DNA of 64,000 nucleotides from the NCBI GenBank assembly GCA_038532735.1, contig JBCBAC010000005.1:124001-188000 (forward strand). The letters run 5' to 3'. The stretch is from JAHTBL01 sp038532735 (GTDB lineage: Bacteria; Pseudomonadota; Alphaproteobacteria; Rhodobacterales; Rhodobacteraceae). Positions 14,607-23,361 of this stretch are shown here, piece after piece (within the stretch, counting starts at the first letter, position 1; the number at the start of each line of letters is the position of its first letter). The position numbers were made by a program, and so were the translations under genes. The notes under the pieces are model-generated. The model was not told the origin of the DNA. It was given only the letters and a program-made list of their open reading frames with translations, and searched no databases.

Positions 14607-17425
14607 CACTGGACCTTCCATGCGAGCGCCTTGGGTCCGGTGCCGACGGGGCTTTGTTGTTCGCCCATTTTTGGCAGGCATTCCTCCGGGGCGGCGACTT
14701 TCTCGATCTTCACTTTCAGGTCGAACCACGCGGCTTGGCCGGTAATCGGGTCAGAGTTACTCCAGCGCAGGCCATCGCCTTTGGGCGGGAGAAGTTCGTG
14801 GATCAAATGGTTGAGAAGGAAGCCTTTTGTGGCTTCTGGCGCGTCTTTTTCCAGCGCCCAGGCGCCCTTGCGCTTACCGATGGCGTTCCACGTCCAGACG
14901 GTGTTCTCATTCAGCGCAGCCATATGCGCGACGGGGACCGTTATGGCCCCGTGTGGGGAGCTGACCTTGGCCCAATCGCCCTCCTCAAAGCCGTTCTCGA
15001 CCCAGATTTTCGAGGGCACATAAAGCGGGTTGTGACCGTGGATTTGCCGTAGCCACGCGTTCTGTGACCCCCAGGAATGATACATCGCCATCGGGCGCTG
15101 GGTCAGCGCATTGACAGTGTAGCCTTCATTGCCGGTCTGGTCGGTCTCATACCAAATGGGCAGCGGGTCCATCGTGGCTTTGATCTGGTCGCGCAGGTGA
15201 TCGGGGGGCTGGCGGTCACCATGCCCCTCAGCGGCCAGTTGGAACTTGCGCATCGGCTCCACGTAGAGCTGGAAGAGGTAAGGCTGCGGGGCGTCATAGA
15301 AGCCCATCTTCACGGCCCAGTTCTGATAGGCCTTGTTCCAGGGCTTGTAATACATGGCCTCTTCGGGGACATGCTCCATCCAGAAGCCGCCGTTCTCGAT
15401 ATAGGCGTCGAGCTGGTCAGGGTTGATATCGCCCCTGCCCCCTTCATCGCCCGCCCCGCGGAATCCCGCCAACGGGCCGACGCCAGGACGGCGCATGTGG
15501 TTCACCATATAGTCGGCGTAGTCTTCGTATTTGGCGCTGCCGTCCTCGTTCACAAACCCCGGCAGGCCGAGTTTCGCCCCAAGCTGGACAAGCACCGTCT
15601 GGAAGCCGCGCACATCGCGATCCGGCTCGATCACCGGCCAGCGGATCGCGTCGGCCACGGCGTCTGCCTCGCAGATCGGACGGTCGAGAAGCGAGATACA
15701 ATCGTGTCGCTCCAGATAGGTGGCATCGGGCAGGATCAGGTCAGCATAGGCCACCATTTCAGAGCTATAGGCATCCGAATAGATAATCCGCGGGATGACA
15801 TAGTCACCGTTCTCATCCGTGTCGGTCAACATCTTCATGACGCCGCCCGTGTTCATGGACGAATTCCACGACATGTTCGCCATATAAAGAAAGAGCGTGT
15901 CGATCTTGTAAGGATCGCCCGCATAGGCGTTGGAAATCACCATGTGCATGAGCCCATGAGCGGACATCGGGTTTTCCCACGTAAACGCCTTGTCGATGCG
16001 AGCAGGCGTGCCGTCTTTGCGGAGCGCCAGATCATCCGGGCCATGCACAAAGCCCAGATGCGGTCCGTCAAGCGGTGCTCCGGGGGTCACTTTGCAATGG
16101 GGCTTCGGGTGCGCTGTGGCGGGCTTGGGATAAGGCGGCTTGAAGCGGAAACCGCCGGGGACCTCGACGCTGCCCAGAAGGATTTGCAGCATATGCAGCG
16201 CGCGGCAGGTCTGGAACCCGTTGGCATGAGCAGACACGCCGCGCATGGAGTGGAACGATACCGGGCGACCTTGCATGGTTTTGTGCGCCACGCCGCGGAA
16301 ATCGGTCCATTCCTTTTCAATTTCAAAGGCTTCATCAAATGCCACACGAGCGATTTCGGCGGCGATCTTGCGGATGCGTCCAGCCGAGATGCCACATTGG
16401 TCGGCCACAGCCTCGGGCGCGTATTTCGGATCGAGATAGCGCTCCGCCAGCATGTGAAAGACCGGGCGATGGGTGATGCCTTTGGCGCGGTGGGTGCCGC
16501 CAAGGTCGGGCTCGACCCCCTCGGCGTCAAAAGCAGCGGGCTTACCGGTGCGCCTGTCGATCACCAGTTCCTTGCCGTTCTTGTCGCGCAGGAACAGGCC
16601 GTATTCGGGGCTGTCCGGATCGCCGTTCACCAGCACCGGCGCGTTGGTGCGCAGACGCAGATACTCCAGATCAATCTTGCCCGCTTTCAGCAACTCATGC
16701 ACCAGCGCGAGGATAAAGAGGCCGTCGGTGCCGGGTGTGATCCCCACCCATTCATCGGCCACCGCATTATAGCCCGTACGGATCGGGTTCACCCCGATCA
16801 CCTTCGCGCCGCGCTCTTTCAGGCGGCCAAGACCCATCTTGATCGGGTTGCTGTCGTGGTCCTCTGCCACGCCGAACAGCATGAAGAGCTTGGTGTTTTC
16901 CCAATCGGGCTGACCAAACTCCCAAAATGCGCCGCCCATCGTGTAGATGCCAGCGGCTGCCATATTGACCGAACAGAAACCGCCATGGGCTGCATAGTTC
17001 GGAGTGCCGAAATTTTGTGCAAAATAGCTTGTAAAAGACTGCGACTGATCTCGGCCGGTGAAGAATGCCAGTTTTTCAGGCGCTTCTTCACGCAAAGGGG
17101 CAAGCCAACCGGCGGCCATATCCAGCGCCTCGTCCCAGCTGATTTCCTCAAACTGGCCTGAGCCGCGTGGACCCACCCGCTTCATCGGAGCCCGTAGCCG
17201 CGAGGGCGCGTTCACCTGCATGATCCCGGCACTGCCCTTGGCACAAAGCACGCCACGATTCACAGGATGGTCCTTGTTCCCCTCAATATAGGAGACGCGC
17301 TGTTTGCCGTCCTCACCTTGCTTAAGGTGGACATTGATACCGCAGCGACAAGCACACATGTAGCATGTCGTTTTCCGCACCTCGTCGCTGACCTTCGGCG
17401 AGGTCTCCAACTGGGGTTGGTTCAT
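14606..17425 (-). CDS. soeA: molybdopterin oxidoreductase catalytic subunit, probable sulfite dehydrogenase SoeA
   Basis: A 939-residue complex-iron-sulfur molybdoenzyme. CYMCACRCG (near residue 21) and CAKG (near 62) bind the first [4Fe-4S] centre; the molybdopterin-binding segments follow, including GVNPIRTGYNAVADEW. There is no twin-arginine signal, so it should be cytoplasmic, as known for SoeA, unlike DmsA or PsrA. Together with SoeB and SoeC it would oxidise sulfite from organosulfonate breakdown to sulfate and reduce quinone. Other members of this family (thiosulfate, polysulfide or tetrathionate enzymes) cannot be ruled out from sequence alone. Confidence 0.82.
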   Translation of the reverse strand: MNQPQLETSPKVSDEVRKTTCYMCACRCGINVHLKQGEDGKQRVSYIEGNKDHPVNRGVLCAKGSAGIMQVNAPSRLRAPMKRVGPRGSGQFEEISWDEALDMAAGWLAPLREEAPEKLAFFTGRDQSQSFTSYFAQNFGTPNYAAHGGFCSVNMAAAGIYTMGGAFWEFGQPDWENTKLFMLFGVAEDHDSNPIKMGLGRLKERGAKVIGVNPIRTGYNAVADEWVGITPGTDGLFILALVHELLKAGKIDLEYLRLRTNAPVLVNGDPDSPEYGLFLRDKNGKELVIDRRTGKPAAFDAEGVEPDLGGTHRAKGITHRPVFHMLAERYLDPKYAPEAVADQCGISAGRIRKIAAEIARVAFDEAFEIEKEWTDFRGVAHKTMQGRPVSFHSMRGVSAHANGFQTCRALHMLQILLGSVEVPGGFRFKPPYPKPATAHPKPHCKVTPGAPLDGPHLGFVHGPDDLALRKDGTPARIDKAFTWENPMSAHGLMHMVISNAYAGDPYKIDTLFLYMANMSWNSSMNTGGVMKMLTDTDENGDYVIPRIIYSDAYSSEMVAYADLILPDATYLERHDCISLLDRPICEADAVADAIRWPVIEPDRDVRGFQTVLVQLGAKLGLPGFVNEDGSAKYEDYADYMVNHMRRPGVGPLAGFRGAGDEGGRGDINPDQLDAYIENGGFWMEHVPEEAMYYKPWNKAYQNWAVKMGFYDAPQPYLFQLYVEPMRKFQLAAEGHGDRQPPDHLRDQIKATMDPLPIWYETDQTGNEGYTVNALTQRPMAMYHSWGSQNAWLRQIHGHNPLYVPSKIWVENGFEEGDWAKVSSPHGAITVPVAHMAALNENTVWTWNAIGKRKGAWALEKDAPEATKGFLLNHLIHELLPPKGDGLRWSNSDPITGQAAWFDLKVKIEKVAAPEECLPKMGEQQSPVGTGPKALAWKVQ

Positions 17426-17970
17426 CTGGATTTTCTCCTCCCACCGCTCAACTCAACACCGCCAGACCCCTGCTTGGCAAGGCCTGCGCGCGTTATGCAA
17501 AACGGGTCGATTTATGATGCAGCACTGGTCTTTGCGCCTAGGCCACAGCTTTCTCCCTAGGCACAACATAGCAAGGCACAGCGGCGAAACCTTAGCGCCA
17601 GTTCCGATTGCGCCTTAGGGCCAGATGCACATGATGAGACACAAAGCAAAGGTCGATCCTTGTTTCATGCAGCCCCCCGGCCTATGTGGGGATTAGGCAA
17701 GTTCTGCCCTTCTCGTTTTACGGTTGCATTCCGGTGGCCTTAAGCAATTCCGAGGGAGCTGGCTCTGTTCTGACCCTGGTCTGATTACCTGGCGCCCACC
17801 TGTATATACAGGTCCTCGGGAATGAGATAACCCAACGGTCGCGGCGGGCTTGCCACAGCGATTTCCAATGACATTGGAAACGCGTCTCCGAGAAGGTCTT
17901 TCAGCAAAGCTGAAATACCGCTCGACCCTACCCCAACCAGCACAACGCTCGGCGCAAAGGCCAAGCCCTG
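17426..17970. other. gene-free stretch upstream of soeA; possible relic ORF
   Basis: No convincing gene. Up to about 17700 this should hold the soeA promoter. On the minus strand, 17785-18021 reads as a 78-residue frame with the phrase SVVLVGVGSSGISALLKDLL and a plausible tail, but it runs into the repeat at 17971, has no ribosome site and matches no family I can name. It may be a decayed fragment. Confidence 0.3.
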
Positions 17971-18018
17971 CTTTCGCTTTTTCAAAGTATCCTGGGGGTC
18001 TGGGGGCAAAGCCCCCAG
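17971..18018 (-). repeat. 3'-end repeat element, copy C, with hairpin
   Basis: On the minus strand a GC hairpin (18011-18018 with 18000-18007, loop TTT) is followed by GGATACTTTGAAAAAGCGAA. The core matches copies at 26545, 34117, 39229 and 45651. It lies 42 bases after the stop of the gene at 18061 and has the same orientation. A further small stem (CGCGC/GCGCG around 18028-18040) precedes it. Confidence 0.6.
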
Positions 18019-18060
18019 CATCGCGACGCGCGTTAGCGCGGCCCAATACCTGAACTCTCT

Positions 18061-18363
18061 TTACCGACGATTGGCCGCCACGCGCACCGGCACCGCATCG
18101 CGCGGGATCATCATACCGTGATCATCGTCATCGTCGTCATCATCATCCTTCATCCGCATGATCGCGATGCCGAACTGCACGCCAGAGAAGACGATGCCGT
18201 TGAACATGAACAGCAAAAACGCCGCCAGCCAGCCGCCTTGGGTGTGGGTCACGAGGTGCCACAGGTTCATCACGTTGAACGCAAAAAGCATCACGACGAA
18301 TAGAGCCGAAAGAGCAAACCCGATGATGCATTGCTGAATGTAAAGGCGGATGAGGTCTGGCAT
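18061..18363 (-). CDS. small membrane protein with a poly-aspartate tail
   Basis: A 100-residue protein with two membrane helices (about 10-32, CIIGFALSALFVVMLFAFNV, and about 45-68, WLAAFLLFMFNGIVFSGVQF) followed by a run of nine aspartates and a basic end. The run is encoded by mixed GAT/GAC repeats and could vary in length. I do not recognise a function. It follows nusB on the same strand after 62 bases and is followed by repeat copy C. Confidence 0.75.
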   Translation of the reverse strand: MPDLIRLYIQQCIIGFALSALFVVMLFAFNVMNLWHLVTHTQGGWLAAFLLFMFNGIVFSGVQFGIAIMRMKDDDDDDDDDHGMMIPRDAVPVRVAANRR

Positions 18364-18425
18364 GGGCGTCCTCTCGTTACAGCTTTAACGGTAGCTGCTT
18401 TGCACCAAAGGTCCAGTGAAAAGGG

Positions 18426-18896
18426 CTAGAATGCCTCGGGTTTGGCCTCACGTGCCATATGATCGAGCACGGCATTCACAAATTTGGGCTCACGGCCTTC
18501 GGGGAAAAACGCCTGCGCGATGGTCACGAACTCGGTAATGACCACTTTGGGGGGTGTCTGGGATTGGGTCAGCTCGGCGCCCGCGGCCCGAAAGAGCGCG
18601 CGGAGCGTCGGGTCGATGCGCGCGATGGGCCATTTGGCAACGAGCGCGCGGTCGGTCATTTGGTCGATGGGTGCTTGGTGGTTCACTGCATCTTCCATAA
18701 GCTGACGGAAGAGGTCGATATCGCCCTCAGCCATCTCATCGCCCTCATAGGTCGCGCCGAAACGGTGGTCTTCAAACTCGCGCATCACCTTGTCGACGGT
18801 CTGGCTGCTGGCCTCCATCTGAAAAAGCGCCTGCACGGCGTAGAGCCGGGCCGCAGATTTCATCTTGCGTTTTTGATTGCCGGAAAGCGCGGTCAT
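18426..18896 (-). CDS. nusB: transcription antitermination factor NusB
   Basis: Binds boxA RNA with S10 during rRNA transcription. The 156 residues show the NusB pattern: a basic N-terminus, AARLYAVQALFQME, a middle with LFRQLMEDAVNH, and the closing VVITEFVTIAQAFFP then KFVNAVLDHMARE. Length fits the alphaproteobacterial family. Its start overlaps the ribH stop by four bases; the order ribH-nusB is the classical arrangement. Confidence 0.93.
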   Translation of the reverse strand: MTALSGNQKRKMKSAARLYAVQALFQMEASSQTVDKVMREFEDHRFGATYEGDEMAEGDIDLFRQLMEDAVNHQAPIDQMTDRALVAKWPIARIDPTLRALFRAAGAELTQSQTPPKVVITEFVTIAQAFFPEGREPKFVNAVLDHMAREAKPEAF

Positions 18897-19441
18897 GCGG
18901 TGGGGTCTTTTTTGATATCGCCTGCAAGCAGGATGTTCTCAGAAGCCGGCTTGAAGCCGATACCTTGGGCCGGGCGGCCCCATTTGCGGGTCAGCGCGAT
19001 CAGGTGGAGGGCTGCTGCAGCAGCCCCTCCGCCCTTGTTCTGGTCTTTGGGGTCCGCACGGACTTCCGCTTGTTTACGGTTTTCGACCGTCAGGATGCCG
19101 TTGCCGATGCAGAGCCCCTGCAGCCCCATCAACTGGATCGCGCGCGAGCTGTCGTTGCACACAGTGTCGTAGTGCGTGGTCTCGCCGCGAATGACGCAGC
19201 CCAGAGCGACAAAGCCGTCGAAATTCGACTTACGGTCGGCGATGGCAATGGCCGTTGGGATTTCCAGCGCGCCGGGGACTTCGATGACCTCGACCGTGGC
19301 GCCAGTGGCTTCGGCTTCGGCAGTCGCACCTGCGACGAGGTTGTCGGCGATATCCTTATAATAAGGGGCGACCACGATCAGCAGCTTGACAGGTTCATCA
19401 AAGCTGGGGCGATCGAGAATATGGTGTTGTGGTCCGGCCAT
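18893..19441 (-). CDS. ribH: 6,7-dimethyl-8-ribityllumazine synthase
   Basis: Condenses 5-amino-6-ribitylamino-uracil with dihydroxybutanone phosphate, the penultimate step of riboflavin synthesis. The 182 residues include VIEVPGALEIPTAI, FVALGCVIRGETTHYD (phosphate and substrate binding with the catalytic His) and NGILTVENRKQAEVRA. The extended C-terminus (to KKDPTA) is longer than in E. coli (156) but seen in relatives. Coupled to ribBX upstream (stop and start share one base) and to nusB downstream (four-base overlap). Confidence 0.95.
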   Translation of the reverse strand: MAGPQHHILDRPSFDEPVKLLIVVAPYYKDIADNLVAGATAEAEATGATVEVIEVPGALEIPTAIAIADRKSNFDGFVALGCVIRGETTHYDTVCNDSSRAIQLMGLQGLCIGNGILTVENRKQAEVRADPKDQNKGGGAAAAALHLIALTRKWGRPAQGIGFKPASENILLAGDIKKDPTA

Positions 19442-20538
19442 CAGCCAATCTCCGAGATTTTGCGGGTGCCTGCGATCTCCAACCCGTAGGCGTCGAGGCC
19501 GACAACTTTCGGCTCGGGCGAGTTCGTGAGCAGCACCAGTTTCGACAGGCCCAGCGAGGACAGGATTTGCGCGCCCAGCCCGTATTGGCGCAGCGTCTGG
19601 GGGGAGACTTCTTCGGCCGCGGCGAGCTTCATATGCGTGTCGCGCAGCAACACCAGCACACCACGGCCCTCATCCGCGATGAGCTTCATCGCGTCGGAGA
19701 ACTCAAAGGCGCGGCCACGTGGACCCGTGCCGACCATGTCGAGCAGCGGGTCAAACGCGTGCATGCGCACCAGCACCGGATCATCGCCCGAGATATCGCC
19801 CTTGATCAGCGCGATATGCTCGGCGCCCTGGGTCTCGTCCGTATAGATTTTCAGCGTCCAGTCGCCTCCAAATTCAGACGTAAAGGTCTGTTCTTGCCGA
19901 ACTTTCACGAGGTTGTCGTTGCGGCGGCGGTAGGCGATGAGATCGCTGATCGTGCCGATTTTCAGGCCGTGGAGCTGGGCGAAAGAGACCAGATCAGGAA
20001 GGCGCGCCATGGTGCCGTCTTCATTCATGATCTCGCAGATCACGCCCGAGGGGTTGAGGCCAGCGAGACGGCTGACATCTACGGCCGCTTCGGTGTGGCC
20101 TGCCCGGACCAGCACGCCGCCATCGCGTGCGCGCAGCGGGAAGACGTGGCCCGGCGTGGCGATATCGGCGGCGGTTTTGGAGGCGTCGATGGCGACAGCA
20201 ACAGTGCGGGCGCGGTCAGCAGCCGAGATGCCGGTAGACACGCCTTCGCGCGCCTCGATGGAGACGGTGAAGGCGGTCTCGTGGCGCGAAGAGTTCTGCG
20301 AGGCCATCAGCGGCAGGCCGAGCGCATCAATCCGCTCGCCCGGAAGGGTCAGGCAGATCAGCCCGCGCCCATGGGTCGCCATGAAGTTGATCGCATCGGG
20401 CGTGGCCATCTGCGCGGGGATCACCAGATCGCCCTCATTCTCGCGGTCCTCATGGTCGACGAGGATGAACATACGGCCATTGCGAGCGTCTTCGATGATC
20501 TCCTCGATGGAGCTGATCGCGTCAGTGTAATCGGTCAT
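19441..20538 (-). CDS. ribBX: RibBX: DHBP synthase fused to a degenerate GTP cyclohydrolase II-like domain
   Basis: The N-terminal half (about 1-205) is an intact 3,4-dihydroxy-2-butanone-4-phosphate synthase: VDHEDRENEGDLVIPAQM and HGRGLICLTL are present. The C-terminal half (about 210-365) keeps the cyclohydrolase II fold traces (VLVRMHAF, LRQYGLGAQILSSLG, KVVGLDAYGLEI). However, the zinc cysteines expected after VRMH (C-x10-C-x-C) are missing, as is the catalytic centre. It therefore probably makes DHBP only, like the ribBX variant described in Proteobacteria; a separate RibA should exist elsewhere. First gene before ribH. Confidence 0.88.
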   Translation of the reverse strand: MTDYTDAISSIEEIIEDARNGRMFILVDHEDRENEGDLVIPAQMATPDAINFMATHGRGLICLTLPGERIDALGLPLMASQNSSRHETAFTVSIEAREGVSTGISAADRARTVAVAIDASKTAADIATPGHVFPLRARDGGVLVRAGHTEAAVDVSRLAGLNPSGVICEIMNEDGTMARLPDLVSFAQLHGLKIGTISDLIAYRRRNDNLVKVRQEQTFTSEFGGDWTLKIYTDETQGAEHIALIKGDISGDDPVLVRMHAFDPLLDMVGTGPRGRAFEFSDAMKLIADEGRGVLVLLRDTHMKLAAAEEVSPQTLRQYGLGAQILSSLGLSKLVLLTNSPEPKVVGLDAYGLEIAGTRKISEIG

Positions 20539-20680
20539 TCAGGCAACCTTTATGAGCAGTTGAGGGCGGCATACCGCGAAGGCGAAAGGATGGGAAGGGG
20601 GGGACGTGTGCGTGAGAGACTTTGGCGCGCATGACGCGGCGGCGTCACCCACTGCTTGATCGGTGGGCTCTTGGCTCAGA

Positions 20681-20706
20681 GGTCCTCGGGAAGGACCCGA
20701 GGATGA
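20681..20706 (-). terminator. strong hairpin after the 20710 gene
   Basis: TCCTCGGG (20683-20690) pairs with CCCGAGGA (20696-20703), extended by partly matching flanks, four bases beyond the stop of the gene at 20710. No T-run follows on the minus strand, so it may act as a Rho-assisted terminator or an mRNA end. The remaining 20539-20680 gap holds the ribBX leader; I see no FMN riboswitch in it. Confidence 0.45.
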
Positions 20707-20709
20707 CCC

Positions 20710-21237
20710 TTAGAGATCAAGGACCGCCGCCGGGACCGTTCCGGCCAAACCGGCGGTGGCGCACCATTCGGCCTCCAGCGGGGTTTCGGCGATGACGAGG
20801 ACGCCGTCTCGGGGAATGTTGGCGCCTTGGATCGGGGTGCGGAGGGCGGTGCGGGTGGCGGACCAGTTTTGGGTGAGGACGGGGGCTTTTGCGGTGATCT
20901 CGAACGGGAGGTCGTCGCATGTGAAGGGCGGATGGGCCAGCGCGATGGGGGTAGCTTTAGCAAGCTGTTCCTGCCGCTCTGCGTCAGGGGCATCGCCTTT
21001 GCGGAGCATCTGCAAGGCGTTGTTGGAAAAGAGGAATGCAACTACGTCATGGCCAGAGGCCGCGCGGACCGAGGCGTAGGTTTTGTAGGGCAAACCCAGC
21101 GTTTTGGCGCGGGCGACGCGGCGGCGGAGGATCTCAATCGGGAGGGTCGGGAGCAGATCGCGGCGGGCTTTGGTCCAGATGTGGCGGCGGTAGCTAAAAC
21201 CGCCCTCCAGCGACGGGCCCTGATTGTGACCGATCAT
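20710..21237 (-). CDS. unknown conserved-looking protein in the riboflavin cluster
   Basis: A 175-residue soluble protein starting MIGHNQGPSLEGGFSYRRHI. A basic helical middle (TLPIEILRRRVARAKTLGL) is followed by DVVAFLFSNNALQML and a strand-rich C-terminus. No signal or membrane helix is present. Its ATG overlaps the ribE stop by four bases, which supports translation and links it to riboflavin synthase. I recognise no family. The frame can be extended upstream antisense to nothing useful, so the overlap start is preferred. Confidence 0.75.
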   Translation of the reverse strand: MIGHNQGPSLEGGFSYRRHIWTKARRDLLPTLPIEILRRRVARAKTLGLPYKTYASVRAASGHDVVAFLFSNNALQMLRKGDAPDAERQEQLAKATPIALAHPPFTCDDLPFEITAKAPVLTQNWSATRTALRTPIQGANIPRDGVLVIAETPLEAEWCATAGLAGTVPAAVLDL

Positions 21238-21824
21238 GGTTGCCAGTCCTGCAGGCGCGCGACGTAGCGGGCGAGCGTGTCGATCTCCAGATTGATCAGG
21301 TCTCCGACCTTGGCGTCGCCCCAGGTCGTCGCGGTCTTGGTGTGGGGAATGAAGTTGATCCCGAACGCAGCCCCGTTCACTTCGTTTACTGTCAAAGAGG
21401 TGCCGTTGAGCGCGACGGAGCCTTTGGGCGCAATAAAACGCGCCAGATCGTCGGGGGCCTGCATTGTCACGCGGGTGCTGTCGCCCTCGTCCTGCATGGC
21501 GGTGATCTTGGCCACGCCATCCACATGACCCGACACGATATGGCCGCCCAGCTCGTCGCCCACTTTCAACGCGCGTTCGAGGTTGATACGTTTGCCGTCG
21601 ACCCAATCCGCGAGGTTGGTCTTGGACACCGTCTCGGCCGAGACATCGACGTCGAACCAGCCCTTGCCCAAAGCGACGGCTGTCAGGCAGACGCCATCAC
21701 AGGCAATCGACGCGCCGATGTCGATGCCCGATGTGTCATAACCACAGGCGATCCGGGCGCGCAGGTCGCCCTTTTGCGTCAGCTCGGTCACGGTGCCGAT
21801 ATCGGTGATGATGCCTGTGAACAT
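21234..21824 (-). CDS. ribE: riboflavin synthase, alpha subunit
   Basis: Makes riboflavin by dismutation of two lumazine molecules. The 196 residues contain the two tandem lumazine-binding barrels: MFTGIITDIGTV opens the first and HIVSGHVDGVAKI opens the second, with NLERALKVGDELGG between. The open frame extends 28 codons upstream, but MFTGII is the near-universal start of the family. Followed with a 4-base overlap by the unknown gene at 20710. It is separated from ribD by the capsule cassette. Confidence 0.94.
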   Translation of the reverse strand: MFTGIITDIGTVTELTQKGDLRARIACGYDTSGIDIGASIACDGVCLTAVALGKGWFDVDVSAETVSKTNLADWVDGKRINLERALKVGDELGGHIVSGHVDGVAKITAMQDEGDSTRVTMQAPDDLARFIAPKGSVALNGTSLTVNEVNGAAFGINFIPHTKTATTWGDAKVGDLINLEIDTLARYVARLQDWQP

Positions 21825-21974
21825 GCGCGCGCCCTTTATGCCGTTGCGTCCCAAGAGGTAGGTCAAAGGCCCCGTGCGCGCAATGGGGCGTGACTTTTTC
21901 AGCCTCACGCCTTAATTCGGCCTTAACCTGTTGGAAATATACGCCATCAGATTGTGTAAGGACAGTGCGCTCGG

Positions 21975-23267
21975 ATGGGCTTTATCACCGGAAAAAACCG
22001 CCGGTTTTTGTTTCTGCAAGGCCCACATGGGCCGTTCTTCCACCGGTTGGGCAAGATGCTTTCGCTGGCGGGGGCGGACGTGTGGCGCGTGGGCTTTAAC
22101 GCAGGCGACCTCGCGTTCTGGTTTACCCTGTCAAGCTATATTCCCTTTCGCGGCCAGCCGCAGGATTGGGCAGCAACGTTTACGGCCCTTCTCGATGATA
22201 AAAAGATCACCGATATCGTGCTTTACGGCGACACGCGGCCTTTACACGCCACAGCGGTTGAGATCGCGAAGGCGCGCGGCCTTGGCGTACATGTTTTCGA
22301 GGAAGGCTATTTGCGGCCCTATTGGGTGAGCTATGAACGCGGCGGCAGCAATGGCAATTCGCGCCTGATGGAGATGTCGGTCGGCGCGATGAAAACCGCG
22401 TTGGAGCAATCCGATCTGGACGTGCCAGAGGCCCCTGCCCATTGGGGCGACATGCGCCAGCACGTCTTTTACGGCGCGCTTTATCATTGGTTCGTGATGT
22501 TCCGGAATGGGCAGTATCGGAACTTTCAGCCGCACAGGTCGCTCTCAGTGGGCAATGAATTTCGGTTGTATCTCAAGCGCTTGGTGCTGATGCCGTTTCA
22601 AGCGGTTGAGCGGATGATCGCCACGACGCGCGTCAAGCAAGGGGGCTATCCCTATCATCTGGCGCTGCTGCAGTTGGAGCATGACAGCAGCTTTCAGATG
22701 CATTCACCATTTGGCACGATGACGGAATTTCTGGAGCTGGTGATTAACGGATTTGCGGAAGGTGCGCCCACCCATCACCATCTCGTTTTCAAGGCCCACC
22801 CGCTGGAGGATGGCCGCGTGCCCGTACGCCGGGAAATCCGCCGGATGGCGCGCGCGCGCGGTGTGGCAGAGCGCGTGCACTACGTCCGTGGCGGTAAGCT
22901 GGCGCGGCTTCTGGATCACGCCCGCTCGGCTGTGACGGTTAACTCGACGGCAGCGCAACAGGTGCTGTGGCGGGGCATTCCACTGAAGGTTTTTGGCGAT
23001 GCAGTTTACGGCAAGCCGGAGTTTGTGAGCGACCAGACGATTGAGCAGTTCTTTTCGATGCCGTCGCGCCCTGACAATCGTGCTTATCACGACTACCGCC
23101 GCTACCTGTTGGAGACGAGCCAGATCGCAGGTGGATTTTACTCCGCGCGCGGACGGCGGCAGTTGCTACGTCAGGTGGTCGATCTGATGCTGACGCCGGA
23201 GGATCCCTATGATGCGCTGGTGTCAGGCAACGCGGCTCCACGGCAACAGTTGCGTGTGATCCAGTAG
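21975..23267 (+). CDS. kpsS: capsular polysaccharide export protein KpsS-like (Kdo transferase)
   Basis: A 430-residue protein of the KpsS family, which adds Kdo to the lipid end of group 2 capsule. Visible features are FLFLQGPHGPFFHRLGKMLS at the start, DIVLYGDTRPLHATAVEIAK, GVHVFEEGYLRPYWVSYERG (the E-E-G-Y-x-R-P-x-W hallmark) and AVTVNSTAAQQVLWRGIPLK in the C-terminal nucleotide-sugar region. No signal; cytoplasmic or inner-membrane associated. First gene of a three-gene capsule cassette, divergent from ribE with 150 bases between. Confidence 0.9.
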   Translation: MGFITGKNRRFLFLQGPHGPFFHRLGKMLSLAGADVWRVGFNAGDLAFWFTLSSYIPFRGQPQDWAATFTALLDDKKITDIVLYGDTRPLHATAVEIAKARGLGVHVFEEGYLRPYWVSYERGGSNGNSRLMEMSVGAMKTALEQSDLDVPEAPAHWGDMRQHVFYGALYHWFVMFRNGQYRNFQPHRSLSVGNEFRLYLKRLVLMPFQAVERMIATTRVKQGGYPYHLALLQLEHDSSFQMHSPFGTMTEFLELVINGFAEGAPTHHHLVFKAHPLEDGRVPVRREIRRMARARGVAERVHYVRGGKLARLLDHARSAVTVNSTAAQQVLWRGIPLKVFGDAVYGKPEFVSDQTIEQFFSMPSRPDNRAYHDYRRYLLETSQIAGGFYSARGRRQLLRQVVDLMLTPEDPYDALVSGNAAPRQQLRVIQ

Positions 23268-23361
23268 CCAACACAATCCCTAGCGGTAGCTTTTTGCGCG
23301 GGATTCCAGTAAGCTAAAAGAAAAAGTTCAGGCAGATAATAAGGTCGAGGAGACCAGAGCA

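Noticed and set aside
15077..17161. Very long plus-strand open frame (694 codons) opposite soeA
   Set aside because: It is antisense to a complete molybdoenzyme gene with all motifs. Its product is rich in His and Arg, typical of the mirror frame of GC-rich coding DNA, and has no recognisable domain.
14606..17425. Periplasmic DMSO or polysulfide reductase
   Set aside because: The catalytic subunit has no twin-arginine signal, and the Roseobacter-type context favours a cytoplasmic sulfite dehydrogenase. The alternative remains open at low weight.
20539..20709. FMN riboswitch in the ribBX leader
   Set aside because: None of the conserved FMN-aptamer blocks (such as AGGGUGAAAUUCCC) could be found on the minus strand.
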